From assembly GCF_040214835.1 (NCBI RefSeq), contig NZ_CP157874.1:996001-1060000 (forward strand): a DNA stretch of 64,000 bases, written 5' to 3'. The translations under genes and the position numbers were made by a program. Positions 18,716 to 26,625 of the stretch are shown piece by piece. The first letter of the stretch is position 1. Every line of letters begins with the position of its first letter. Origin of the DNA: Pseudomonas asiatica. GTDB lineage: Bacteria > Pseudomonadota > Gammaproteobacteria > Pseudomonadales > Pseudomonadaceae. The notes under the pieces are model-generated. The model saw only the letters and a program-made list of their open reading frames with translations, was not told the origin of the DNA and made no database searches.

Positions 18716-20341
18716 CTATTTGTCCACGCTGACGCCGTAGAAGGAGTTCAGCGCGAACGGGCTGATCTTGAAGTCCTTCACCTTGGCGCTCATGGGCTGG
18801 TACACGGTGGAGTGGGCGATCGGGGTGATCGGCACCTGCTCCTTGAGGATGTGCTGTGCCTGCTGGTACAGCTCGGTGCGCTTGGCCTGGTCGGAGGTGG
18901 CCTTGGCCTGCTTGATCAGGTCGTCGTAGGGCTTGTAGCACCACTTGGAGAAGTTGTTGCCGCTCATGGCGTCGCAGCCGTACAGGGTGCCCAGCCAGTT
19001 GTCCGGGTCACCGTTGTCACCGCTCCAGCCGATCAGCATGGCGCCTTGTTCGCCGCCTTTGGAGCGCTTGATGTACTCGCCCCATTCATAGCTGACGATC
19101 TTCGCCTTGATGCCGACCTTGGCCCAGTCGGATTGCAGCATCTCGGCCATCAGCTTGGCATTGGGGTTGTACGGGCGTTGCACGGGCATCGCCCACAGGG
19201 TGATTTCGGTGCCTTCCTTGATGCCGGCTTCCTTGAGCAGCTGCTTGGCTTTCTCAGGGTCGAACGAGGCATCCTTGATGCTGTCGTCATAGGACCATTG
19301 GGTCGGCGGCATGGCGTTGACCGCCAGTTGGCCGGCGCCCTGGTAGACCGACTCGATGATCTTTTTCTTGTCCACGGCCATGTCCAGCGCCTCGCGGACT
19401 TTCAGCTGGGCCAGCGGGTTGGCCTCGTTGCTGCCCTTGACCTTGTCCATCACGTTGTAGGCGATGTAGCCGAGGTTGAAGCCGGCTTGTTGCGGCATCT
19501 GCAGCTTGGGGTCCTGCTTCAGCGGCTGGATGTCGGCCGGCCGCGGGAACAGGGTGACCTGGCATTCGTTCTTCTTCAGCTTCTGCATGCGCACCGAGGC
19601 GTCGGTGGTGATGGCGAAGATCAGGTTGTCGATCTTCACGTCATCGGGTTGCCAGTAGTCCTTGTTGCCCTTGAAGCGGATCTGCGCGTCTTTCTGGTAC
19701 TTGCTGAACACGAACGGGCCGGTGCCGATCGGCTTCTGGTTGATGTCGGCGGCCTTGCCGTCCTTGAGCAGCTGGTCGGCGTATTCGGCGGACTGGATCG
19801 AGGCGAAGCTCATGGCCAGGTTCTGGATGAACGCGGCGTCGACTTCGTTGAGGGTGAACTTGACCGTGTGCTCGTCGAGCTTCTCCAGCTTGGCGATGTT
19901 CTTGTCCATGCCCATGTCGGTGAAGTACGGGAACTCGGTGGGGTAGGCTTTGCGGAACGGGTGGTTCTTGTCGAGCATGCGGTTGAAGGTGAACAGCACG
20001 TCGTCGGCGTTGAAGTTGCGGGTGGGCTTGAAGTAGTCGGTGGTGTGGAACTTGACCCCTTCGCGCAGGTGGAAGGTGTAGGTCTTTCCGTCGTCGGAGA
20101 CTTCCCACTTGGTCGCCAGACCCGGGATGACTGCAGTGCCGCCACGTTCGAACTGGGTCAGGCGGTTGAACACGGTCTCGGCCGAGGCGTCGAAGTCAGT
20201 CCCTGTGGTGTATTGGCCTGGGTCGAAGCCGGCCGGGCTGCCTTCGGAGCAGAACACCAGGTTGGACGCGGCGAGGGCCGACGGTGCGCCGGAGAGCAAG
20301 CCTGCGCCTAGCAGGAACGGAATGACTGCGTGTTTGAGCAT
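18716..20341 (-). CDS. Dipeptide-binding periplasmic protein, DppA paralogue (copy 3)
   Basis: Family 5 solute-binding protein, 541 residues, signal peptide ending at LAASNLVFCSEGSPAGFD. Conserved segments include TDASVRMQKLKKNECQVTLFP and GWSGDNGDPDNWLGTLYGCD. It is the first gene of the cluster and follows a long regulatory-looking intergenic region with several inverted repeats, so it probably carries the main promoter. In Pseudomonas aeruginosa the equivalent first receptor gene (dppA3) is repressed by PsdR; whether this applies here is inference. Confidence 0.95.
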   Translation of the reverse strand: MLKHAVIPFLLGAGLLSGAPSALAASNLVFCSEGSPAGFDPGQYTTGTDFDASAETVFNRLTQFERGGTAVIPGLATKWEVSDDGKTYTFHLREGVKFHTTDYFKPTRNFNADDVLFTFNRMLDKNHPFRKAYPTEFPYFTDMGMDKNIAKLEKLDEHTVKFTLNEVDAAFIQNLAMSFASIQSAEYADQLLKDGKAADINQKPIGTGPFVFSKYQKDAQIRFKGNKDYWQPDDVKIDNLIFAITTDASVRMQKLKKNECQVTLFPRPADIQPLKQDPKLQMPQQAGFNLGYIAYNVMDKVKGSNEANPLAQLKVREALDMAVDKKKIIESVYQGAGQLAVNAMPPTQWSYDDSIKDASFDPEKAKQLLKEAGIKEGTEITLWAMPVQRPYNPNAKLMAEMLQSDWAKVGIKAKIVSYEWGEYIKRSKGGEQGAMLIGWSGDNGDPDNWLGTLYGCDAMSGNNFSKWCYKPYDDLIKQAKATSDQAKRTELYQQAQHILKEQVPITPIAHSTVYQPMSAKVKDFKISPFALNSFYGVSVDK

Positions 20342-20646
20342 GGTGGCCTCATTGTTGTCATTTTTCGATTGAGGTGGCCTCGTGAGCCGACCTGCGGATA
20401 CTTATGCAGGGGCTGTTCCCAATGCAATATGCGGAGGGATAGTTGACGCCAGAAAAGTGGTACGGTCGTACATGGATGTCGCATTGATATAACTTTCGAA
20501 GAAGTTAAACGTTTGCGTAGGCAAAATGATGGCTTTTTGCGGGATATTTCGAGGCGGGGTTAGTGTAGGAAGCACCTATTTGGTGCGTAGGAAATTTCCG
20601 AAAATCCTGATTTGACAGACAACTGGACTCGCAAGCGATCCGCGTA

Positions 20647-20738
20647 CCCTGTGGGAGCGGCTTTAGCCGCGAAGAATCCAACGCGGTGCATGGCACCGGC
20701 TGCGCCGGTGTTCGCGGCTAAAGCCGCTCCCACAGGGT
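20647..20738. repeat. REP pair (GGCTAAAGCC type), part of a longer element shared with 47974-48063
   Basis: Inverted cores CTGTGGGAGCGGCTTTAGCC and GGCTAAAGCCGCTCCCACAG with a spacer containing GCACCGGCTGCGCCGGTG. The similarity to the element at 47957-48081 extends about 15-18 bases beyond both REP cores, in opposite orientation. Confidence 0.92.
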
Positions 20739-20773
20739 CCCTGCTAATTCAATGTGTTATGTGCAGTTCCATG

Positions 20774-20800
20774 AGGGCGGGCAAGCCCGCTCCCACAGGT
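20774..20800 (+). repeat. Single REP unit (GGGCAAGCCC type)
   Basis: One unpaired core, GGGCGGGCAAGCCCGCTCCC followed by ACAGG. All other REP cores in this window come in inverted pairs. Confidence 0.8.
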
Positions 20801-20814
20801 GTTTCGAGGACTCT

Positions 20815-21531
20815 TCAAGGCATCTGCACTTCGATCAGGCCATCGGCATTCATGCTCACTTCACTGGTCCCGGCCTCGATATCCGGCGCCGGTGCCGACT
20901 CATCAGCCCCCATGGCCTTCATCGCCATCGGTGCACTGCGCAGGTACGGGCGTGGGTAACCGCTGCTGTTGAGGTTCAGGCTGACCACTTTGTAGCCCTT
21001 GCCACCCAGCGCCTCGGTCGCCAGCTGGGCGCGCGCCTTGAAGGCATCCACGGCATCCTTGAGCAGTGCATCCTCGCTGGCCTTGCGCGTGGCCGGGGCG
21101 ATGGAGAAGTCCATGCCACCCATCTTCAGCTCTTGCAGCAGGTCGGCGGTCAGCTGCGACAGGGCCGGGAAGTTGGCGCTTTCCAGTCGCAACTCGGCGC
21201 GCTCGCGCCAGCCGGTGATCTTCTGGCCCTTGCTGTCATACACCGGGTAGCTGTTGCGGCTGCCCTGGCTGATCTTCACGTCCTTGACCTGGCGCGACTG
21301 CTGTACGGCCTTGTTCATGGTTTCGGTGATCTGCTTGGCGAGCTTGCCCGGGTCGGTGTTCTGCGCTTCGCTGTACAGGGTAACGACCATCAGGTCACGC
21401 GCCACTTCCTTGCTGACTTCGGCACGCAGCGAGACCTGGTTGTAGCGCGGCTCATCGGCAGCCAGCGCCGGCAGGCTGGCGAGCAGGCCGCAGGACAGGA
21501 TCAGGGCGGTGCCGCGACGTGGGATTTGCAT
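20815..21531 (-). CDS. SIMPL-domain (DUF541) periplasmic protein
   Basis: 238-residue exported protein with signal peptide MQIPRRGTALILSCGLLASL ending before ADEPRYNQVSLRAE. The mature part is one SIMPL domain: VSLRAEVSKEVARDLMVVTL, then an ARAQLATEALGGKGYKVVSL segment. Members of this family (E. coli YggE type) are periplasmic or outer-membrane-associated and linked to oxidative stress, without a settled biochemical role. It stands alone between the dipeptide cluster and roxSR, divergent from the latter. Confidence 0.9.
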   Translation of the reverse strand: MQIPRRGTALILSCGLLASLPALAADEPRYNQVSLRAEVSKEVARDLMVVTLYSEAQNTDPGKLAKQITETMNKAVQQSRQVKDVKISQGSRNSYPVYDSKGQKITGWRERAELRLESANFPALSQLTADLLQELKMGGMDFSIAPATRKASEDALLKDAVDAFKARAQLATEALGGKGYKVVSLNLNSSGYPRPYLRSAPMAMKAMGADESAPAPDIEAGTSEVSMNADGLIEVQMP

Positions 21532-21733
21532 GTGGTACTCCTTGGCAATATAAGGCGTGGGTTGTGGTCATCCATTCCACGCATGGCCCATCAGACCGGC
21601 AACAGTGTAGTGGGTTCAAAAGTGCCATCATCAACCTGTGACAAAGTGTGGCGCTTTGCCGCATCGCTGCAGCGAGGCGCCTGGCTTCGGTATACTCCAG
21701 CCGATTTTTCTGGAGCACTCATCAGGAGAGCTC

Positions 21734-22990
21734 ATGCTCGCCGCCGTACAACCGCTGTCCGCTACTCGCCAGAACCTCTGGCGCCTGACCGTCATTCGGG
21801 TCCTGGTCCTGGCTGCCCAGGCCGGCTCCGTGGGGGTCGCCTACTGGACCGAACTGCTGCCCTTGCCCTGGCTGTCGCTGGCCGGCACCTTGGCCTTGTC
21901 TTCGCTGCTGTGCGCCTTCACGGCCCTGCGCCTGCGCCTGTCGTTGCCGGTCACCGAGCTGGAGTACGCCCTGCAACTGGCCTGCGACCTGCTGATCCAC
22001 AGTGCCTTGCTGTATTACTCCGGCGGCTCGACAAACCCGTTCGTGTCGTATTACCTGGTGCCGCTGGCGATCGCCGCGGTGACCCTGCCGTGGTTGTATT
22101 CGCTGATTCTCTCGGGCATTGCCCTGACCGCCTACAGCCTGCTGCTGGTGCAGTTCTACCCGCTCGAAGGCCTGCCAATGGCGCGGGACAAGATGCAGGT
22201 CTATGGCATGTGGTTGAGCATTGCCCTGGCCGCCGCAGTGATCACCTTCTTTGCCGCGCGCATGGCCGAAGAGCTGCGCCGCCAGGAGCAGCTGCGTTCC
22301 GAGCGGCGTGAAGAAAGCCTGCGCGACGAGCAGCTGCTGGCCGTGGCCACCCAGGCCGCCGGTGCCGCCCATGAGCTGGGCACGCCGTTGGCGACCATGA
22401 GCGTGCTGCTGAATGAAATGCGCCAGGACCACGCCGACCCGCTGCTGCAGGAAGACCTGCAGATCCTTCAGGATCAGGTGAAGCTGTGCAAGGAAACCCT
22501 GCAACAGCTGGTACGCGCCGCCGAAGCCAACCGCCGCCTGGCCGTGGTGGAGCAGGATGTGACGGCCTGGCTGGACGAAGCGCTCAACCGTTGGCACCTG
22601 ATGCGCCCGGAAGCCAGCTACCGCTTCCAGCGCCTGCGCGACGGCCAGGTGCCGCGCCTGACCCCGCCGCCGGACCTGACCCAGGCGCTGTTGAACCTGT
22701 TGAACAATGCCGCCGATGCCTGCCCCGATGACCTTGAAGTGCGCCTGGACTGGGACGCCCATGACATCGTCATCAGCATCCGTGACCATGGCCCCGGCGT
22801 GCCGCCGGCCATCGCCGAAGCCATCGGCAAACCCTTCATTACCACCAAAGGCAAAGGCTTCGGCCTGGGCCTGTTCTTGAGCAAGGCCAGCGTGACCCGT
22901 GCGGGCGGTTCGGTGAAACTCTATAGTCATGAACAGGGTGGCACCCTGACCGAACTGCGCCTGCCCTATGGCAAGCGAGGAGATGAATGA
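21734..22990 (+). CDS. roxS: Redox-sensing histidine kinase RoxS (RegB/PrrB family)
   Basis: Inner-membrane sensor kinase, 418 residues from the ATG at 21734 (AGGAG seven bases upstream). Residues about 15-175 form six hydrophobic segments. The quinone-binding motif GGSTNPF lies at residues 97-103, as in RegB. The H-box AAHELGTPLA gives phospho-acceptor His213; a cysteine at 252 (KLCKETL) lies where RegB has its redox-active cysteine. The N-box LLNLLNNAADAC and the G-box GKGFGLGLFL complete the kinase. It signals to the overlapping roxR gene and in this genus controls terminal oxidases and respiration. Confidence 0.96.
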   Translation: MLAAVQPLSATRQNLWRLTVIRVLVLAAQAGSVGVAYWTELLPLPWLSLAGTLALSSLLCAFTALRLRLSLPVTELEYALQLACDLLIHSALLYYSGGSTNPFVSYYLVPLAIAAVTLPWLYSLILSGIALTAYSLLLVQFYPLEGLPMARDKMQVYGMWLSIALAAAVITFFAARMAEELRRQEQLRSERREESLRDEQLLAVATQAAGAAHELGTPLATMSVLLNEMRQDHADPLLQEDLQILQDQVKLCKETLQQLVRAAEANRRLAVVEQDVTAWLDEALNRWHLMRPEASYRFQRLRDGQVPRLTPPPDLTQALLNLLNNAADACPDDLEVRLDWDAHDIVISIRDHGPGVPPAIAEAIGKPFITTKGKGFGLGLFLSKASVTRAGGSVKLYSHEQGGTLTELRLPYGKRGDE

Positions 22991-23550
22991 TGAGCGAAGA
23001 AAACCAGGTCGAAGGCGAAGAGCTGCCGCACCTGCTGCTGGTGGATGACGATGCCACCTTCACCCGGGTCATGGCCCGTGCCATGAGCCGCCGCGGTTTC
23101 CGCGTGAGCACCGCCAGCTCTGCCGAAGAAGGGTTGATCCTGGCCCAGCAGGACCTGCCGGACTACGCCACGCTGGACCTGAAGATGGACGGCGACTCCG
23201 GGCTGGTGCTGTTGCCCAAGCTGCTGGAGCTGGACCCGGAAATGCGCGTGGTGATCCTGACCGGTTACTCGAGCATTGCCACCGCGGTGGAAGCGGTCAA
23301 GCGCGGTGCCTGCAACTACCTGTGCAAGCCGGCCGATGCCGATGATGTGCTGGCGGCGCTGCTGTCGGAGCACACCGACCTGGACACCCTGGTGCCGGAA
23401 AACCCGATGTCGGTCGACCGCCTGCAGTGGGAACACATCCAGCGGGTGCTGAACGAGCACGAAGGCAATATCTCGGCCACCGCCCGGGCGCTGGGCATGC
23501 ACCGGCGGACCTTGCAGCGCAAACTGCAGAAGCGCCCGGTTCGGCGCTGA
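22990..23550 (+). CDS. roxR: Response regulator RoxR (RegA/PrrA/ActR family)
   Basis: Two-domain response regulator, 186 residues. The receiver domain has the acidic cluster LLVDDD (16-21), phospho-acceptor Asp63 in TLDLKM and the K in CKPAD. A short linker leads to a Fis-type helix-turn-helix at the C-terminus (EGNISATARALGMHRRTLQR). Two adjacent ATGs (22987 and 22990) follow GAGGAG; the second has the better seven-base spacing. The start overlaps the kinase stop, so the pair is translationally coupled. It probably acts on respiratory oxidase genes. Confidence 0.96.
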   Translation: MSEENQVEGEELPHLLLVDDDATFTRVMARAMSRRGFRVSTASSAEEGLILAQQDLPDYATLDLKMDGDSGLVLLPKLLELDPEMRVVILTGYSSIATAVEAVKRGACNYLCKPADADDVLAALLSEHTDLDTLVPENPMSVDRLQWEHIQRVLNEHEGNISATARALGMHRRTLQRKLQKRPVRR

Positions 23551-23566
23551 TTCAGTACTGGCAGTA

Positions 23567-23662
23567 CCGGCCTCTTCGCGGGTAAACCCGCTCCCACAGG
23601 TATTTCACAAGCCTCAAGACCTGTGCAGTACCTGTGGGAGCGGGTTTACCCGCGAAAGGGCC
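23567..23662. repeat. REP pair (GGGTAAACCC type) after roxR
   Basis: Inverted cores between CCGGCCTCTTCGCGGGTAAA and the matching GGGTTTACCCGCGAAAGGGCC, with a spacer of about 30 bases. Confidence 0.9.
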
Positions 23663-23767
23663 GTAACTGACAGAAACTTCTCTTTATCACCCCGCGATCC
23701 CCGCAAGTCCCGGCCGTTGGCGTATCATTAGCCCCCTAACGGCAACCCCCTCCAGGATCGCTTGCGC

Positions 23768-24709
23768 ATGCTCGCCCTTCTTATCCAGACACTGAACATC
23801 ACGGCCCCGGTCTTCGCCATGCTGTTCATGGGCGTGCTGCTCAAACGTATCCGCCTGATCGACGACAATTTCAACCGCGTCGCCTCGCAGCTGGTGTTCA
23901 ACGTGTGCATGCCGGCGCTGCTGTTCCTCGGCATCTATCACGCCGACCTGGCCACGGCGGTCAAACCCGGCGTCCTTCTCTATTTCATCGTCGCCACCCT
24001 GGCCGGCTTCGCCATTGCCTGGGGCCTGGCCATCTGGCGCAGCCCGCTGGCCGACCGGGGCATCTATACCCAAGGCGCATTCCGCGGCAACAACGGCGTG
24101 ATCGGCCTGGCCCTGGCCGCCAGTCTCTACGGCGACTACGGCATCTCCCTGGGGGCGGTGCTCGCCGGCCTGGTCATCCTCATGTACAACTCGCTGTCGG
24201 CAGTGGTGCTGGCGGTGTACAGCCCGGACCTGAAGTCCGACCCGTGGAGCATCTGCAAGAGCATCCTCAGCAACCCGCTGATCATCAGTGTGCTGGTGGC
24301 CACGCCCATGGCGTACGGCCAGGTGCCGCTGCCCAACTGGCTGCTGACCTCGAGCGACTACCTGGCGCAGATGACCCTGCCGCTGGCGCTGATCTGCATC
24401 GGAGGCACGCTGTCGCTGGCGGCACTGCGCGACAGTGGCAGGCTGGCCATCGACGCCAGCCTGGTGAAGATGGTCTGGCTACCGCTGCTCGGCACCCTCG
24501 GTGCCTGGCTATGCGGCTTCCGCGGGGCCGAGCTGGGCATCCTGTTCCTGTACATCGGCAGCCCGACCGCAGCGGCCAGCTACGTCATGGCGCGGGCGGC
24601 CAACGGCAACCATGAGCTGGCGGCGTCGATCATCGTGATTACCACGCTAATGGCGGCGATCACCACCAACATTGGTATTTTCATCTTGCAGTGGGGCGGA
24701 TGGATCTAG
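23768..24709 (+). CDS. Auxin-efflux-carrier (AEC) family transporter
   Basis: Inner-membrane carrier, 313 residues with about ten hydrophobic segments, starting at the ATG at 23768. The AEC pattern is clear: an N-terminal PVFAMLFMGVLLKRIRLID, the conserved RGNNGVIGLALAASLYGD segment around residues 95-115 and LTSSDYLAQMTLPLALICIG near 200. Bacterial members export or import dicarboxylates or other small acids; the substrate of this one is not known. It is followed after 56 bases by an amino-acid permease on the same strand, possibly co-transcribed. Confidence 0.92.
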   Translation: MLALLIQTLNITAPVFAMLFMGVLLKRIRLIDDNFNRVASQLVFNVCMPALLFLGIYHADLATAVKPGVLLYFIVATLAGFAIAWGLAIWRSPLADRGIYTQGAFRGNNGVIGLALAASLYGDYGISLGAVLAGLVILMYNSLSAVVLAVYSPDLKSDPWSICKSILSNPLIISVLVATPMAYGQVPLPNWLLTSSDYLAQMTLPLALICIGGTLSLAALRDSGRLAIDASLVKMVWLPLLGTLGAWLCGFRGAELGILFLYIGSPTAAASYVMARAANGNHELAASIIVITTLMAAITTNIGIFILQWGGWI

Positions 24710-24765
24710 ATCCTTGACTGCAAACAACACAAAAAACACAGCCTCACTGAGCTAAAGGACACTTC

Positions 24766-26124
24766 ATGCAAGACCAGAGCACGCCCGAGCGGTTACAGCG
24801 CGGGCTGAAGAATCGCCATATCCAGCTGATCGCGCTGGGCGGGGCCATCGGTACCGGGTTGTTCCTGGGCATCGCCCAGACCATCCAGCTGGCCGGCCCT
24901 TCCGTCCTGCTGGGCTACGCCATTGCCGGCCTGATGGCCTTCCTGATCATGCGCCAGCTCGGCGAAATGGTGGTGGAAGAGCCGGTGGCCGGCAGCTTCA
25001 GCCACTTCGCCCACCAGTACTGGAGCGAGTTCGCCGGCTTCGTCTCGGGCTGGAACTACTGGGTGGTGTATGTACTGGTCGGCATGGCCGAGCTGACAGC
25101 GGTGGGTATCTACGTGCAGTACTGGTGGCCCGGCTTCCCCACCTGGGCCACGGCGGCGATCTTCTTCGTGGTGATCAACCTGATCAACCTGACCCAGGTG
25201 AAGGTCTACGGCGAGATGGAGTTCTGGTTCGCCCTGGTCAAGGTGGTGGCCATCGTCAGCATGATCGGCTTCGGCGCCTGGCTGCTGACCAGCGGCCATG
25301 GCGGCCCGGACGCCAGCGTGGCCAACCTCTGGCAGTACGGCGGCTTCTTCCCCAACGGCGTCTCCGGCCTGGTGATGGCACTGGCAGTGATCATGTTTTC
25401 GTTCGGTGGCCTGGAGCTGGTGGGCATTACCGCCGCCGAGGCCGACAACCCGCGTCAGAGCATCCCCAAGGCCACCAACCAGGTGGTGTACCGCATCCTC
25501 ATCTTCTATATCGGTGCCCTGGCGGTGCTGCTGTCGCTGTACCCGTGGCAGAAGGTGGTGCAGGGTGGCAGCCCGTTCGTGATGATCTTCCACGAACTGG
25601 ACAGTGACCTGGTGGCGACCATCCTCAATATCGTGGTGCTGACGGCCGCACTGTCGGTGTACAACAGCTGCGTGTACGCCAACAGCCGCATGCTGTTTGG
25701 CCTGGCCAGCCAGGGCGACGCACCGCGTCAGTTGCTGAAGGTAAGCCGTAGCGGCGTGCCGCTGACCGCGCTGGGTGTGTCGGCTTTCGCCACCGGGCTG
25801 TGCGTGCTGATCAACTACCTGATGCCGGGTGAAGCCTTTGGTTTGCTGATGGCCCTGGCGGTGTCGGCGCTGGTGATCAACTGGGCGAGCATCAGCATCA
25901 CCCACCTGAAGTTCCGCAAGGCCAAGCTGGCGGCCGGGATTACCCCGTTCTACAAAAGCTGGGGGCACCCGGTCACCAACTACCTTTGCCTGGCGTTCAT
26001 CGTGCTGATCCTGGTGGTGATGTACCTGACCCCGCCGATTCGCATCTCGGTGATGCTGATTCCGGGGTGGATCCTTGTGCTGTGGGTGGCCTTCAAGATG
26101 AAGAAGGCTCGCCAGGCCAGGTAG
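24766..26124 (+). CDS. aroP: Amino-acid permease, AroP/PheP-like (APC family)
   Basis: Twelve-helix amino-acid:proton symporter, 452 residues. Starting at LQRGLKNRHIQLIALGGAIG it follows the enteric AroP pattern closely, through RQLGEMVVEEPVAGSFSHFA, SGWNYWVVYVLVGMAELTAV and FSFGGLELVGITAAEADNP to VLTAALSVYNSCVYANSRML. Aromatic amino-acid uptake is therefore likely, although other APC subfamilies (proline, lysine, GABA) share much of the pattern. An AAAGGA ribosome site precedes the ATG. It is followed by a REP pair. Confidence 0.88.
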   Translation: MQDQSTPERLQRGLKNRHIQLIALGGAIGTGLFLGIAQTIQLAGPSVLLGYAIAGLMAFLIMRQLGEMVVEEPVAGSFSHFAHQYWSEFAGFVSGWNYWVVYVLVGMAELTAVGIYVQYWWPGFPTWATAAIFFVVINLINLTQVKVYGEMEFWFALVKVVAIVSMIGFGAWLLTSGHGGPDASVANLWQYGGFFPNGVSGLVMALAVIMFSFGGLELVGITAAEADNPRQSIPKATNQVVYRILIFYIGALAVLLSLYPWQKVVQGGSPFVMIFHELDSDLVATILNIVVLTAALSVYNSCVYANSRMLFGLASQGDAPRQLLKVSRSGVPLTALGVSAFATGLCVLINYLMPGEAFGLLMALAVSALVINWASISITHLKFRKAKLAAGITPFYKSWGHPVTNYLCLAFIVLILVVMYLTPPIRISVMLIPGWILVLWVAFKMKKARQAR

Positions 26125-26133
26125 GTAACACAG

Positions 26134-26233
26134 TACCGGCCTCTTCGCGGGCACGCCCGCTCCCACAGGGGCTCCACAGGCACTGAAACCTGTGCAGTAC
26201 CTGTGGGAGCGGGTTTACCCGCGAAGAGGCCGG
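26134..26233. repeat. REP pair between convergent genes
   Basis: Inverted cores; the left one reads GCGGGCACGCCCGCTCCCAC and the right one GGGAGCGGGTTTACCCGCG, so the two halves belong to slightly different variants. The outer arms are GTACCGGCCTCTTCGCGG and GCGAAGAGGCCGG. Confidence 0.9.
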
Positions 26234-26243
26234 CACAGGCTAC

Positions 26244-26615
26244 CTATTGATAACTGTCGATCACTTCCTGTGCCGCACGGAACGCGTCAATCGCCGCCGG
26301 CACCCCCGCATACACCGCGCAATGCAGCAGCGCTTCGCGAATCTCCTCCACCGTACAGCCATTGTTCAACGCCCCGCGCACATGCCCCTTGAGTTCCTGC
26401 GGGCACTTCAGTGCGGTCAGCGTGGCCAGGGTAATCAGGCTGCGGGTTTTCAACGGCAGCCCGTCGCGGGCCCACACGCTGCCCCAGGCATGTTCGTTGA
26501 CGAAGTCCTGCAGCGGTTGGGTAAAGTCGGTGGCATTGCCCAGGGCGCGGTCGACGAACGCATCGCCCATCACCTGGCGCCGAATCTGTTCGCCGGTTTT
26601 CTTGCTATCAGCCAT
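26244..26615 (-). CDS. Carboxymuconolactone-decarboxylase family protein (PcaC-like)
   Basis: 123-residue all-helical protein of the CMD/AhpD superfamily. It has the PcaC-like opening GEQIRRQVMGDAFVDRAL, a central RDGLPLKTRSLITLATLTAL and the C-terminal EEIREALLHCAVYAGVPAAI with one cysteine and a histidine (HC) but no CxxC pair. That argues for a decarboxylase-type rather than an AhpD-type thiol protein. No protocatechuate-pathway genes lie nearby, so the substrate is unknown. GGAAAA precedes the ATG; ten bases separate it from the antiporter gene upstream. Confidence 0.85.
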   Translation of the reverse strand: MADSKKTGEQIRRQVMGDAFVDRALGNATDFTQPLQDFVNEHAWGSVWARDGLPLKTRSLITLATLTALKCPQELKGHVRGALNNGCTVEEIREALLHCAVYAGVPAAIDAFRAAQEVIDSYQ

Positions 26616-26625
26616 GTTGTTTTCC

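Larger units (their letters stand above)
20342..20814. other. 473-base region upstream of the dipeptide cluster: inverted repeats and REP elements
   Basis: No convincing gene. The part near the binding-protein gene is AT-richer than its surroundings and holds GTACG-GT-CGTAC (20460-20471), TAACTT-N6-AAGTTA (20490-20507), GCAAAA-N7-TTTTTGC (20521-20540) and GCACC-TATTT-GGTGC (20572-20586), the last flanked by direct TAGGAA repeats. These are candidate operators or hairpins. The far part contains a REP pair (20647-20738) and one single REP unit (20774-20800). Confidence 0.6.
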
